From Maribacter halichondriae (GTDB taxonomy: Bacteria > Bacteroidota > Bacteroidia > Flavobacteriales > Flavobacteriaceae): 64,000 nt of DNA. Within the stretch, counting starts at the first letter, position 1. Every line of letters begins with the position of its first letter. The notes under the pieces are model-generated. The model saw nothing but the letters and a program-made list of their open reading frames with translations. It ran no database searches and had not been told where the DNA came from. The translations under genes were made by a program, and so were the position numbers. The stretch is taken from positions 4,282,001 to 4,346,000 of the forward strand of contig NZ_CP107030.1 in assembly GCF_027474825.1 (NCBI RefSeq), read 5' to 3'. This document shows, one piece after another, positions 1 to 8,916 of this stretch.

Positions 1-506
1 AATCCTCTTTTATATTCCTCCCGAACCTCGGAACCAGGACATTTGGGTGCCACCATGATGACCGTTAAGTCTTCACGGATCTGCATGCCTTCCTCTACAA
101 TATTAAAACCATGGGAGTACGAAAGCGTAGCACCCTGCTTCATCAAGGGCATAATCGTGCTTACAACGTTGGTATGTTGTTTATCGGGTGTCAGATTGAT
201 GACCAAATCGGCGCTCGCAATTAGATTTTCATAGGTATCCACTTTAAAACCATTTTCGGTGGCATTGATATATGATTGTCTCTTTTCTTTGATAGCCGCC
301 TCACGCAGGGTATATGAAATATCAAGACCTGAATCTCGCATGTTCAATCCTTGATTCAGGCCTTGTGCCCCACAACCAACGATTACTATTTTTTTGCCTT
401 TCAATGCAGCTACACCATCTGAGAACTCACCAGCTTCCATGAAGCGACATTTTCCAAGTTGGGTCAATTGATCTCGTAATGATAGTGTATTAAAGTAATT
501 TGCCAT
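1..506 (-). CDS. ilvC: Ketol-acid reductoisomerase (N-terminal part, cut by window edge)
   Basis: Converts acetolactate or acetohydroxybutyrate to the dihydroxy acid using NADPH, the second common step of valine/isoleucine synthesis. About 168 N-terminal residues are visible. They begin [14 protein letters not shown], include QLGKCRFM and the Rossmann glycine motif [11 protein letters not shown], and continue with [10 protein letters not shown] and VAPKCPG. This closely resembles the long class II (E. coli-type) enzyme of about 490 residues. The ATG at 506 lies 70 bases after the ilvN stop, so the gene is the last visible member of the ilv operon. The rest lies outside the window. Confidence 0.96.
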   Translation of the reverse strand, partial: MANYFNTLSLRDQLTQLGKCRFMEAGEFSDGVAALKGKKIVIVGCGAQGLNQGLNMRDSGLDISYTLREAAIKEKRQSYINATENGFKVDTYENLIASADLVINLTPDKQHTNVVSTIMPLMKQGATLSYSHGFNIVEEGMQIREDLTVIMVAPKCPGSEVREEYKRG

Positions 507-576
507 GAATAAATAATTTTTATGTCATTCCCATGATGATGGAAATCTGTTTATGTAATTACGTATTGATTATGAT

Positions 577-1104
577 TTAACTGTTCTGAAATTCTTTAAG
601 AATGGCCGAAATCTTCATTTCGTCCTTAGTGACGGCGATTCTACCCGATCGTACAAACTGCATGATGCCAAACGGTTTGAACTGTTCGTGCATTTCATCG
701 ATCTCACTTCTTCGACCAGACTTTGCCAAAACAAAAAAGTCGCGTGCCACCGTCACAATCTGAGAATTACTATCTTTAATAATATTTTGAATTTGTCGCT
801 CATCGAACAGTAAATTCGATGCAATCTTGAACAAGGCCGATTCTTGATAAATAGTCTCGTCATCGGTGTGATAAAATGCCTTGATGACTTCGATTTGCTT
901 TTCTATTTGCCCTACAATGTTGCGCACCCAATCCTCCGTCGTGTTTACGACAATGGTGAATTTAGATACATTATCAATTTCTGACTTAGAGACATTTAAA
1001 CTCTCTATGTTAATGTGACGCTTTAAAAATATACCTGATATTCTGTTAAGCAATCCAACATTATTTTCGGAGTATACCGAAATGGTGAACCATTGTTTTT
1101 TCAT
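577..1104 (-). CDS. ilvN: Acetolactate synthase small (regulatory) subunit
   Basis: Regulatory subunit of acetohydroxyacid synthase. It binds the IlvB catalytic subunit and normally gives feedback control by valine. The 175 residues start with an ACT domain (about 6-80, with SENNVGLLNRISGIF and HINIESLNVS) followed by the IlvH C-terminal domain (about 85-170). The length is normal for the family (E. coli IlvH is about 163). Its ATG overlaps the TAA of the upstream methyltransferase by one base (TAATG), so the two are translationally coupled. It is separated from ilvB by two methyltransferase genes, which is not the usual ilvBN arrangement. Confidence 0.95.
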   Translation of the reverse strand: MKKQWFTISVYSENNVGLLNRISGIFLKRHINIESLNVSKSEIDNVSKFTIVVNTTEDWVRNIVGQIEKQIEVIKAFYHTDDETIYQESALFKIASNLLFDERQIQNIIKDSNSQIVTVARDFFVLAKSGRRSEIDEMHEQFKPFGIMQFVRSGRIAVTKDEMKISAILKEFQNS

Positions 1105-1871
1105 TATCTATGTGCTACAATTCTAATTCTTTTATAATCTGCAAACCATTTTCCGTTTCTGAACAAATCAGATCGAAGGCTTTCTTGTACTTCTATCAGT
1201 ATATCATGAACATCTGAATCATCGACATCTTTGAAAAATGGAGCTGCGAACATGGTAAGCCAATCCATAATACCGGTGTTTTTATCCGCCAATTCAGTCG
1301 GACGGTCATACAATTCTGAAAAGCTAACCTTAAACCCTGCCGCCTCAAGTTCTGAAGTATACTTCCCGATAGAAGGAAAGTACCATAATTGCAATTTAGC
1401 TTGCTCCCCATACCCCCTTATTAAAAGGGATTTTCTCAACTGATCGGTTATTGTCCGTACATTGTCTTTACCTCCAAACTCAACGACCATTCTTCCGCCA
1501 GACCTTAAGCTTTTATACATACAACCAATTGCCGCTTTGTGGTCCACGACCCAATGTAAGGCCGCGTTTGAAAAAATAGCATCAAAAGGTTCATAAAACT
1601 CAAAATCACCGGCATCGGCTACTTGAAACTCGCAAAGTGGAAAACTGAACTTTGCCTTTTCAATCATCTCAGGCGAATTGTCAATACCAACTACACTTGA
1701 GGCCATCTCGTTGATTTTATTGGTCAACTCTCCTGAACCACAACCCAAATCAAGGATTCTTTCATGCGATTTCGGATTTAATAAATCAAATAACGCGACG
1801 CCATAGTCATATACGAACGAATGCTTGTCGTTGTATAATGCAGAATCCCATTTGTGTGCTATTTGTTGCAT
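1104..1871 (-). CDS. Class I SAM-dependent methyltransferase (Tam-like)
   Basis: A 255-residue methyltransferase with SAM-binding motif I ILDLGCGSGELT (about residues 39-50), an acidic residue after the next strand (VVGIDNSPEM), and the motif IV region AIFSNAALHWV. The overall pattern is that of trans-aconitate 2-methyltransferase-like and BioC-like enzymes. The substrate cannot be told from sequence. It sits inside the ilv operon between the second methyltransferase and ilvN, and its stop overlaps the ilvN start. It is therefore expected to be co-transcribed with branched-chain amino acid genes, but a role in that pathway is unproven. Confidence 0.85.
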   Translation of the reverse strand: MQQIAHKWDSALYNDKHSFVYDYGVALFDLLNPKSHERILDLGCGSGELTNKINEMASSVVGIDNSPEMIEKAKFSFPLCEFQVADAGDFEFYEPFDAIFSNAALHWVVDHKAAIGCMYKSLRSGGRMVVEFGGKDNVRTITDQLRKSLLIRGYGEQAKLQLWYFPSIGKYTSELEAAGFKVSFSELYDRPTELADKNTGIMDWLTMFAAPFFKDVDDSDVHDILIEVQESLRSDLFRNGKWFADYKRIRIVAHR

Positions 1872-1873
1872 TG

Positions 1874-1899
1874 CCCCACCTTAACCCCTCTCTGGGGAG
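1874..1899. repeat. Partial copy of CCCCTC-rich palindromic repeat
   Basis: A short C-rich tract with CCCCACC, CCCCTCTC and GGGGAG lies between the two methyltransferase genes, immediately upstream of the 1871 start codon. It resembles one arm of the larger inverted repeat at 12856-12969 (CCCCTTACCCCTCCC). It reads as a degenerate half-element of an interspersed repeat. Confidence 0.5.
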
Positions 1900-1908
1900 T
1901 GCATTTTT

Positions 1909-2487
1909 TTATTTTCTCACTGAGATAATCAATCCGGTTGACCAGTTCAATTTGGTCAAAGTGAAATCCTCTCGCTTTTCCAAGTAGTCTATCAACCCAT
2001 CCACATTATTTTGATGGCCATCGGGCCAATTGGGTTGGGCGGTCATGTCATCAATGATATAAAATCCGCCTGTTTTGACCATATCCAAAATTTCGCTGAT
2101 TTCACTATACTTCCCTGGCCAAGAATCGGCAAAGATCAAATCGAATTTTTCTTTTTGATGATGCTTAATCCATTCCGTGCCGTCCCTACCAACAATTTCA
2201 ATTCTTTCGTCCTTTCCAAAGTACTGTTCTGCAATGCCAATCAATTCAGGGTCATTGTCAACCGTTATCAATTTCGAATTAGTGTCCATTCCATCGACCA
2301 TCCATGCAAGACTTAAACCGATTCCCGTACCCAGTTCCAAAAACCTACCCTTTGGTTTTGAGGAAATTAAGGTCTTCAGTAAGGTACCAATGAATACGTC
2401 GGAAGGCATGGTAAATCCGATTTCTTCGGATTTCCTATTTATCTCCTGATGGATTTTAGGTATGTCAAGTATGTTTGTGTCGTTCAT
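1909..2487 (-). CDS. Class I SAM-dependent methyltransferase (O-methyltransferase-like)
   Basis: A 192-residue protein with motif I FLELGTGIGLSLAWM (about residues 50-64), motif II LITVDNDPE and motif IV FDLIFADSWPGKY. This layout is close to COMT-type O-methyltransferases with a single Rossmann domain. The later segment GGFYIIDDM matches the family pattern of a strand ending in acidic residues. The substrate is unknown. It lies between ilvB and the second methyltransferase in the ilv operon. A strong hairpin at 2506-2538 separates it from ilvB. Confidence 0.85.
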   Translation of the reverse strand: MNDTNILDIPKIHQEINRKSEEIGFTMPSDVFIGTLLKTLISSKPKGRFLELGTGIGLSLAWMVDGMDTNSKLITVDNDPELIGIAEQYFGKDERIEIVGRDGTEWIKHHQKEKFDLIFADSWPGKYSEISEILDMVKTGGFYIIDDMTAQPNWPDGHQNNVDGLIDYLEKREDFTLTKLNWSTGLIISVRK

Positions 2488-2505
2488 TGGTCATTAATGC
2501 TTGTA

Positions 2506-2538
2506 AGACCTGTCAGGTTTTGGAAACCTGACAGGTCT
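2506..2538. repeat. Perfect 15-bp inverted repeat (hairpin) at the ilvB stop codon
   Basis: Arms AGACCTGTCAGGTTT (2506-2520) and AAACCTGACAGGTCT (2524-2538) are perfectly complementary around a 3-base loop. The hairpin starts inside the ilvB stop codon (2537-2539) and ends before the downstream methyltransferase. No long T-run follows on the minus strand. It therefore looks more like an mRNA-stabilising or processing hairpin, or a dispersed palindromic repeat, than a classical intrinsic terminator. Confidence 0.8.
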
Positions 2539-4270
2539 ACTTCAATCGAATATCAGAAACCGAGGCTCCAGAAGGAATCATCGGAAAAACATTATCTTCT
2601 TTCTCCACTTTTACTTCCAAGAAATAGGGTTTGTCCGAGGCAATCATTTCCTGGATCGTAGCCTTTAAATCCTTTCGTTCACTGACCCGTTTGGCCTCGA
2701 TGTGATATCCCTCCGCAATTTTCACAAAATCCGGATTGGTCATAACGGTCGAAGCATATCGTCTTTCAAAAAAGAGTTCTTGCCATTGACGGACCATACC
2801 CAAGTGATCATTGTTCAATACAACAATTTTTACAGGAACCTGATGTTGAAAAATAACCCCAAGTTCTTGAATGGTCATTTGATAGCCACCATCGCCAATA
2901 ATCGCGACCACTTCACGATCCATGGCACCCATTTTGGCGCCAATGGCTGCCGGAAGGGCAAAGCCCATGGTTCCCAATCCTCCAGAGGTAATATTACTTT
3001 TGGAATCCTCGAACTTGGCATAGCGACAGGCAACCATTTGATGCTGCCCAACATCGGTTACGATGACGGCCTTGTTTTTCGAAGCAATATTGATTTCTTC
3101 GATGACCTCACCCATAGTCAATCCTTCTTTTGTCGGGTGGATATCATTTTTAATAACCTGATCAAATTCAATTTGATATTTCTTCTTGAACTCATTGTGC
3201 CAAGCCTCATGATTGTTTTCATTAATCAAAGGAAGTAATAATGCTAAGGTTTCTTTTGAGTCGCCAAGAACTGCGACATCGGCCGTTACATTTTTATTGA
3301 TCTCGGCCGGGTCGATTTCAAAATGGACGACTTTGGCCTGTTTGGCATAGGTATCCAAACTGCCTGTCACACGGTCGTCAAACCGCATGCCTATGGCAAG
3401 TAGCAAATCGCATTCGTTAGTTAGCACATTGGGGCCATAATTACCATGCATCCCTACCATGCCTACGTTCAATGGATGACTAGTCGGAATGGCCGATTCG
3501 CCCATGATGGTCCATGCAGCAGGAATTCCCGCTTTCTCTATCAAGGCCGTCAACTCTTTTTCTGCTTGGCCCAAAATAATGCCCTGTCCCCAAACGATAT
3601 AAGGTTTCTTTGCTATATTTATCAGTTCGGCAGCTGCCTCAATGGCCTTCATATCAGGTTTTGGCACAGGATTATAACTTCGCACCCCTGTACATTTTTC
3701 ATAGACAAAATCCAATTCGTCGAACTGTGCATTTTTGGTTATATCGATGAGAACCGGTCCTGGACGACCCGATTTGGCAATATAAAAGGCTTTTGCCATA
3801 ACTTCAGGAATCTCTGAAGCCTTGGTTATCTGATGGTTCCATTTGGTCACTGGGGTAGAAATTCCGATAATATCGGTTTCCTGAAAAGCATCGGAACCCA
3901 GTAAATGTCGCGGTACCTGTCCCGTAATACAGACCATGGGTGTTGAATCGATCTGTGCATCGGCCAGACCCGTAACTAAATTCGTAGCGCCAGGACCTGA
4001 AGTCGCAATGGCTACCCCGACCCTTCCCGAAACCCTGGCATAGCCTTGCGCGGCATGCGTAGCTCCTTGTTCATGGCGGGTCAAAATATGTGTCAACTTA
4101 TCCTGAAATTTGTAAAGCTCATCGTACACGGGCATAATAGCCCCGCCCGGATAGCCATAAATTAAATCGACTCCTTCAGCCAACAAGCAATGGATAATAG
4201 CCTCTGCACCACTGATTTTCTTACTGGTCGGCTTTTTAGCTTCTGTCTTCTTTTCTTTTAGTGTTTCCAT
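2537..4270 (-). CDS. ilvB: Acetolactate synthase large (catalytic) subunit
   Basis: Thiamine-diphosphate enzyme condensing two pyruvates, or pyruvate plus 2-oxobutyrate, in the first common step of branched-chain amino acid synthesis. About 577 residues show the N-terminal TPP domain (YGYPGGAIMPVYDEL, and the glutamate in RHEQGATHAAQGYAR), a central FAD-binding region, and the C-terminal pyrophosphate motif IIGDGGYQMT ending in VVLNNDHLGMV. The ATG at 4270 (METLKEKK) is preferred over the TTG at 4288, which lies in a short direct-repeat tract. It is 70 bases from the ilvD stop. Confidence 0.97.
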   Translation of the reverse strand: METLKEKKTEAKKPTSKKISGAEAIIHCLLAEGVDLIYGYPGGAIMPVYDELYKFQDKLTHILTRHEQGATHAAQGYARVSGRVGVAIATSGPGATNLVTGLADAQIDSTPMVCITGQVPRHLLGSDAFQETDIIGISTPVTKWNHQITKASEIPEVMAKAFYIAKSGRPGPVLIDITKNAQFDELDFVYEKCTGVRSYNPVPKPDMKAIEAAAELINIAKKPYIVWGQGIILGQAEKELTALIEKAGIPAAWTIMGESAIPTSHPLNVGMVGMHGNYGPNVLTNECDLLLAIGMRFDDRVTGSLDTYAKQAKVVHFEIDPAEINKNVTADVAVLGDSKETLALLLPLINENNHEAWHNEFKKKYQIEFDQVIKNDIHPTKEGLTMGEVIEEINIASKNKAVIVTDVGQHQMVACRYAKFEDSKSNITSGGLGTMGFALPAAIGAKMGAMDREVVAIIGDGGYQMTIQELGVIFQHQVPVKIVVLNNDHLGMVRQWQELFFERRYASTVMTNPDFVKIAEGYHIEAKRVSERKDLKATIQEMIASDKPYFLEVKVEKEDNVFPMIPSGASVSDIRLK

Positions 4271-4273
4271 TTT

Positions 4274-4306
4274 AAAACTCAAGTTCAAGTGTCAAGTTCA
4301 AATTCA
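4274..4306. repeat. TCAAGTTCAA-type short direct repeats
   Basis: The ilvD-ilvB gap contains near-identical CTCAAGTTCAAGTGTCAAGT and TTCAAATTCAA units. Similar TTCAAGGTT/AACCTTGAA units occur at 57657-57713. These low-complexity tracts look like small dispersed intergenic repeats. Confidence 0.45.
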
Positions 4307-4340
4307 AAACATTGCTCACTATAATGTTAACCTACTACTT

Positions 4341-6017
4341 CTATATTTCATCAGTAACACAGCCTTGCGAGGCTGAAGAAACCGTTTTTGCATATTTATA
4401 CAAACTTCCCCGTTTCACTTTTAATGGGGGTTGTTTCCAATTGGCTCGTCTTTCCGATATTTCTTCCTTAGTCAGCGCTACCGAGATTTGATTTTTTTCA
4501 GCATCTATGGTAATTACATCACCATCTCTCAAAAGACCGATGGCGCCGCCTTCTTGGGCTTCCGGGCAGACATGGCCTACTACAAAGCCGTGTGTTCCTC
4601 CTGAAAATCTTCCGTCGGTAATCAAGGCCACATCTTTACCCAATCCAGCTCCCATAATGGCAGCGGTCGGTTTGAGCATTTCAGGCATTCCAGGGCCACC
4701 TTTTGGGCCTTCATAGCGAATAACGACTACATCACCTTTTTTTACTTCGCCTCTTCCGATTCCGGCATTTGCCAAGAACTCGTCGTCATAAACCTTGGCC
4801 GGGCCTGAAAAATGAAGTCCTTCTTTGCCTGTAATTTTAGCTACCGCCCCTTCTTCTGCTAGATTGCCATATAAAATTCTTAGGTGCCCGGTTTCCTTAA
4901 TCGGATTATCCAAACCGTGAACGACTTGTTGTCCTTTTTTTAAGCCAGGTAGTTCGGCCAAATTTTCGGCAACGGTCTTTCCTGTTACAGTCAAACAATC
5001 CCCATGTAACATACCGTTTTCGAGCATGAATTTCATTACGGCCGGTGTTCCTCCTGCGTGATGCAAATCTTCCATCAAATATTTTCCACTTGGTTTCAAG
5101 TCGGCCAAGAATGGAGTGGTATCACTGATTTTTTGAAAATCATCGATGGTAAAATCCACTTGTGCAGCTTTGGCAATTGCCAAGAAATGTAGCACCGCAT
5201 TCGTAGAACCGCCTAAAAGTGTCAACAGACGAATGGCGTTCTCGAAGGATTTTCTGGTAATAATGTCACTTGGTTTGATATCATTTTCGAGCAAGTGTCG
5301 TAATGCAAAACCAGCATTTATGGCATCTTTTTGTTTTTCCTTACCAATTGCAGGATTTGAAGAATTAAACGGCAAGGCCATTCCCAATGCCTCGATTGCG
5401 GAAGCCATGGTATTCGCGGTGTACATGCCACCGCAAGCCCCTGCGCCAGGGCAGGCATTTTGAATCACACCTTTATAATCTTCTTCGTTCATCGTTCCCG
5501 CAACTTTTTCGCCCCACGCCTCGAACGCAGAAACGATGTCCAATTTTCTATCCTTGAAACATCCGGAAGCGATTGTTCCTCCATAAACCATTACCGATGG
5601 CCTGTTCAAACGGATCATCGCCATCAAGGCTCCTGGCATATTTTTATCACATCCCACAACGGTTACCAATCCATCATAGTTCATGGCCTGTACGACCGTT
5701 TCCATAGAATCGGCAATAATATCACGCGAGGGCAAAGAATAGCGCATGCCGTAGGTACCCATAGAAATGCCATCGCTCACACCGATTGTGTTGAATACCA
5801 AACCTACCAAGCCACCTTTTTCGGTTCCTAATTTAACCTCCTGTGCCAAATCGTTCAGGTGCATATTACAAGGGTTGCCTTCGTAACCTGTGCTGCCGAT
5901 TCCGATCAGTGGTTTTTTGAGGTCATCTTCATTCAGACCTATGGCATACAACATAGCTTGCGCAGCTGGTTGGGTAGGGTCTTGGGTAACATTTTTACTG
6001 TGTTTGTTCAGTTCCAT
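4341..6017 (-). CDS. ilvD: Dihydroxy-acid dehydratase
   Basis: Iron-sulfur dehydratase that converts dihydroxy acids to 2-oxo acids, the third step of valine/isoleucine synthesis. The 558 residues are full length. The cluster-binding and family motifs are visible as [29 protein letters not shown] and [14 protein letters not shown], with a second Gly-rich segment [11 protein letters not shown]. It begins with ATG at 6017 and is the first gene of the operon, preceded by a 366-base non-coding region with a terminator from the upstream pxp operon and an AT-rich promoter-like stretch. Confidence 0.97.
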   Translation of the reverse strand: MELNKHSKNVTQDPTQPAAQAMLYAIGLNEDDLKKPLIGIGSTGYEGNPCNMHLNDLAQEVKLGTEKGGLVGLVFNTIGVSDGISMGTYGMRYSLPSRDIIADSMETVVQAMNYDGLVTVVGCDKNMPGALMAMIRLNRPSVMVYGGTIASGCFKDRKLDIVSAFEAWGEKVAGTMNEEDYKGVIQNACPGAGACGGMYTANTMASAIEALGMALPFNSSNPAIGKEKQKDAINAGFALRHLLENDIKPSDIITRKSFENAIRLLTLLGGSTNAVLHFLAIAKAAQVDFTIDDFQKISDTTPFLADLKPSGKYLMEDLHHAGGTPAVMKFMLENGMLHGDCLTVTGKTVAENLAELPGLKKGQQVVHGLDNPIKETGHLRILYGNLAEEGAVAKITGKEGLHFSGPAKVYDDEFLANAGIGRGEVKKGDVVVIRYEGPKGGPGMPEMLKPTAAIMGAGLGKDVALITDGRFSGGTHGFVVGHVCPEAQEGGAIGLLRDGDVITIDAEKNQISVALTKEEISERRANWKQPPLKVKRGSLYKYAKTVSSASQGCVTDEI

Positions 6018-6066
6018 CTAAGCGTGTTCTTCTTTTTATGAAATCCGTGGTATTTACTAAGGTTAT

Positions 6067-6074
6067 CAAAGATA
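6067..6074 (-). promoter_or_regulatory. Possible -7 element upstream of ilvD
   Basis: On the minus strand this reads TATCTTTG, matching the Bacteroidota TAnnTTTG -7 consensus, about 50 bases upstream of the ilvD start. No good TTTG -33 element is seen at the expected 19-base spacing, so the call is weak. I see no leader peptide or T-box in the rest of 6018-6230. Confidence 0.3.
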
Positions 6075-6230
6075 ATTGTTTCGATTGCCCTTGGATTTTA
6101 ACAATTGATGCTGATTTAAATTCAATTGACATTATATTAATTTAAGTTTTTGATAATCAAATAGATAACCTCATTTTTTTATCATATTCAATAGTTCTTG
6201 TAGCAGTAATAAAAAACTTAATTGCATAAA

Positions 6231-6266
6231 AAAGCCTGTGTCAAATTGAGGTCTGATACAGGCTTT
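6231..6266 (-). terminator. Intrinsic terminator of the pxp operon
   Basis: Arms AAAGCCTGT (6231-6239) and ACAGGCTTT (6258-6266) pair across an 18-base loop. Read on the minus strand, the second arm runs into a T-rich tract (GGCTTTTTTATG). It lies 118 bases after the pxpC stop and before ilvD, so it separates the two minus-strand operons. Confidence 0.75.
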
Positions 6267-6383
6267 CTTAAACGATAAAATCTATATCATCCGCTTTGAG
6301 GGGTGATATGAACCACATTGTACATGTCTCTTTTTATTTTCAATATTACAATGCTAGAAAAATAATTTTGAATAATAATTTAA

Positions 6384-7244
6384 TTATAAAGGCTTACAAA
6401 TTTTGAAGCAGTTTGAAAGAAACAATATCCCCGAATTTTTTTGCGCCAAGATTGAAATTGCCTTATCGGTAAGTTGTAATATTCTTGGGTATCCACCCGT
6501 CGTTTGGCCATCTTTCATAAGTAAAATAAGTTTTCCCGCAGGGGTCAACTGTACCGTACCTGGTAGTGTGGCCGAGGTAAGCATGGAAACTTCATGCCCA
6601 TGAATAGTTTCATTCAACTGATAGGCCATGCGGTTATTCTCTTTTGCAATCGAAAAATCGTAACCAAAGAGTTTTTCCAATTGCTTATCCCCCAACATAT
6701 TATATTCTGGACCTTTTGCAACTTCCAATACTTTTTCCTCAAAATAGGAGTCAATCTTAATTTCTTCTATTTTAGGTTTAAAAATTGAACAAGGCGTATA
6801 AGGTAATATACTCCTGTCCTTTAAATAGGTTACTCGGGTCAGCGCTTTTGAAAATGAACGACTGCCCAGTACTTTTGGAGTCGTAAAGCCATCTTTCACG
6901 GCAAGATAACTTCGAAACCCATTTTCTAATTTGCCGTAAGACAAAATATCGCCAATGCCTACTTCATGGACCTTGTAGTTAGAAATAGGTTGATTATTCA
7001 ATGTAGCGGACATCTTAGCTCCGGTAAGTACTATAAAAGTATTCTCTTCGAACTCGATCGTGGGACCGGTCATCGTAATCTCAAGAACTGCGGCATCCTC
7101 CTCATTTTCCAGAAGTGCATTCGCCATTGATAGCGCCAGGCCGTCCATGGCACCCGAGACGGGTACGCCCTTGTCTCGATAGCCGAATCTCCCCTTATCT
7201 TGAACGGAAGTGTAAAACCCGGACTTTAAGAGCTTAAGCATCAA
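6384..7244 (-). CDS. pxpC: 5-oxoprolinase subunit C (KipA/carboxyltransferase family)
   Basis: Biotin-dependent-carboxyltransferase-like (allophanate hydrolase subunit 2 / KipA) protein, 286 residues. It is one subunit of the ATP-dependent PxpABC 5-oxoprolinase, which hydrolyses pyroglutamate to glutamate. Visible family motifs are KSGFYTSVQDKGRFGYR and GVPVSGAMDGLAL at the N terminus and VQLTPAGKLILLMKDGQTTGGY near the C terminus. It overlaps the end of pxpB by 11 bases, so the two are coupled. The family runs about 280-330 residues, so the protein is intact. Confidence 0.93.
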   Translation of the reverse strand: MMLKLLKSGFYTSVQDKGRFGYRDKGVPVSGAMDGLALSMANALLENEEDAAVLEITMTGPTIEFEENTFIVLTGAKMSATLNNQPISNYKVHEVGIGDILSYGKLENGFRSYLAVKDGFTTPKVLGSRSFSKALTRVTYLKDRSILPYTPCSIFKPKIEEIKIDSYFEEKVLEVAKGPEYNMLGDKQLEKLFGYDFSIAKENNRMAYQLNETIHGHEVSMLTSATLPGTVQLTPAGKLILLMKDGQTTGGYPRILQLTDKAISILAQKNSGILFLSNCFKICKPL

Positions 7245-7971
7245 TTTTTGTTTTTTCCACTTTATAAATACCTACTTCGCTTTCAATTTTATGCAGATCA
7301 TATTCCGCCCTAGAAATGGAATAAAATTGAATCTTATCCCCAACGCTAACCAAACATGGTTCTTTACGTTCGGCATCGAAAATGGGTACGGAACAATTTC
7401 CAATGATATTCCACCCACCGGGGGATTCTTGAGGGTAAATCCCTGTTTGTTTACCGGCCAGTCCTACGGCTCCTTTTTCCACTTTTAAACGGGGCGTGTC
7501 TTTTCGGGGAATTTCCAATGATTCTGGTAAACCACCCAAATACATGAACCCTGGAAGAAATCCGATACCGTAAACCGTATAGATAGAGGCGGTATGCTGT
7601 TCTATAATCTCATCTATTTCCATGTCCAGTTTATCAGCTACTTCTTCAAGGTCAATGCCGAAATTCAGGTCATAGCAAACGGGCAACCTCCATAAAAATC
7701 GTTGTCTTGGTTTTACCTCCCCTTTTTCACCATACCAGGTATACAGCTTTTTACTAAAATCTTGAAAATCAACGCTCTTGTCATTTTGAACCAAAGTCAA
7801 TGAATTGTATGCGGGAATCATCTCCCACCCACTTTCTTTAAGGCAATTATTTTTTAGATATTGATAGAATCGGAGTATGTCCTCTAAAATAGCTTCCTCT
7901 ACCGCATTGGGCCATTCGATTAAAACGGCATGGATTCCAAAGGGCCTTATTGAGATTTCGTAGGGGCTCAT
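7234..7971 (-). CDS. pxpB: 5-oxoprolinase subunit B (KipI family)
   Basis: Allophanate hydrolase subunit 1 / KipI family protein, 245 residues, the partner of PxpC in 5-oxoprolinase. The family signature is seen in YTVYGIGFLPGFMYLGGLP followed by RLKVEKGAVGLAGKQTGIYP and ESPGGWNIIG. In Bacillus the homologue KipI also inhibits the sporulation kinase KinA, but there is no reason to infer that role here. It overlaps pxpA by four bases (ATGA) and pxpC by 11 bases. Confidence 0.93.
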   Translation of the reverse strand: MSPYEISIRPFGIHAVLIEWPNAVEEAILEDILRFYQYLKNNCLKESGWEMIPAYNSLTLVQNDKSVDFQDFSKKLYTWYGEKGEVKPRQRFLWRLPVCYDLNFGIDLEEVADKLDMEIDEIIEQHTASIYTVYGIGFLPGFMYLGGLPESLEIPRKDTPRLKVEKGAVGLAGKQTGIYPQESPGGWNIIGNCSVPIFDAERKEPCLVSVGDKIQFYSISRAEYDLHKIESEVGIYKVEKTKIDA

Positions 7972-8711
7972 TTTCTAAGATAAATATGTTGATCAGGCAA
8001 TGTTCTGGAAAGGTAATTTAAAATTTGTAAAGCGGAAACCGTATCGCCATGAACACAAAAAGTTTCTGCCTTAATTGGCACGTCACTGCCGTTGACCGTT
8101 TTGACCCTACTATTTTTTATCATTCTGACGATATGGTCTAAAACCTCCCTAGGTTCTTCTAGTAAAGCATAGGGGAGTTTTCGTGATACTAGACTTAAAT
8201 CCGGATTATAATTACGGTCCGCAAATGCTTCCCTTTTAATGCTCCAACCTTGTTCCAAAGCTTTTTGCTCAATGACGGAGCCGTATGGAACATATAGAAA
8301 AATATTGTTTTTAAAGGAGTTGATTGCTTTTAAAAAGGTCCTTGCCAGTTCTATGTTTTTGGCAATATCGTTATACAGGGCGCCATGTGCCTTAATATGA
8401 TGTAAGGGTACATCTTCAGCTTCCAATATTCGGGAAAAGTCTTGAAGTTGCCTTTGGATACTTTCCCTTAATTGTTTTTTCGAAATATCCATCGAGACCC
8501 TTCCAAAATTCTTCTTGTCAGGATAAGAAGGATGGACGCCGACCTTGACCTGATTTTGTTTTGCCAATCGAACCACTTCCGACATGGTATTGTCATCACC
8601 AGCGTGACCGCCACAAGCTATGTTGCAAGAAGAAATCAACGGCATGAGGTCACGCTCGTTTCCAATGCCTTCACCTACATCACAATTGATATCGATAAAA
8701 AATTCCTCCAT
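7968..8711 (-). CDS. pxpA: 5-oxoprolinase subunit A (LamB/YcsF family)
   Basis: LamB/YcsF family protein of 247 residues, the third subunit of the ATP-dependent 5-oxoprolinase. The N terminus shows the family signature DINCDVGEG followed by SSCNIACGGHAGD, then VGVHPSYPDKKNFGR, HIKAHGALYND and, near the end, FCVHGDT. These conserved Asp and His residues form the putative active site. It is the first pxp gene, 205 bases after the NRAMP-like transporter on the same strand, giving the order transporter-pxpA-pxpB-pxpC. Confidence 0.94.
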   Translation of the reverse strand: MEEFFIDINCDVGEGIGNERDLMPLISSCNIACGGHAGDDNTMSEVVRLAKQNQVKVGVHPSYPDKKNFGRVSMDISKKQLRESIQRQLQDFSRILEAEDVPLHHIKAHGALYNDIAKNIELARTFLKAINSFKNNIFLYVPYGSVIEQKALEQGWSIKREAFADRNYNPDLSLVSRKLPYALLEEPREVLDHIVRMIKNSRVKTVNGSDVPIKAETFCVHGDTVSALQILNYLSRTLPDQHIYLRK

Positions 8712-8783
8712 TTAGAGCCGTTTAAGATTTTGTCGATTATTTTTTCATGTCCCTTTTTCCGTACTTCTTCGTTAAAATTTTAG

Positions 8784-8880
8784 ACCGTAGCTAGCTCCTA
8801 CGCTAAAGCTTCAGCGGCACGCGTAAGGCTATGCTAGAAAATTTTGCCTAAAAGGTCAAAAAAATGACCTATAATTCCGA
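8784..8880. repeat. Palindrome-rich intergenic tract
   Basis: The 205-base gap between the transporter and pxpA holds GACCGTAGCTAGCTCC, CTACGCTAAAGC and GGCTATGCTAG. These recall the CATAGCCGTAGCTACGG core of the long inverted repeat at 13447-13617. A small hairpin AGGTCA/TGACCT with an A-rich loop follows. It may be a decayed copy of that element. No ORF is supported here. Confidence 0.4.
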
Positions 8881-8916
8881 AACTTCGGGATTAATCACAA
8901 AATCCTAAACAGGCTC

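Noticed and set aside
43..234. Plus-strand ORF antisense to ilvC
   Set aside because: It lies wholly opposite conserved ilvC codons and has no protein-like features.
6018..6230. Possible leader-peptide attenuator or T-box upstream of ilvD
   Set aside because: No run of Ile/Leu/Val codons and no T-box-type sequence was found; only a weak -7 element is seen.
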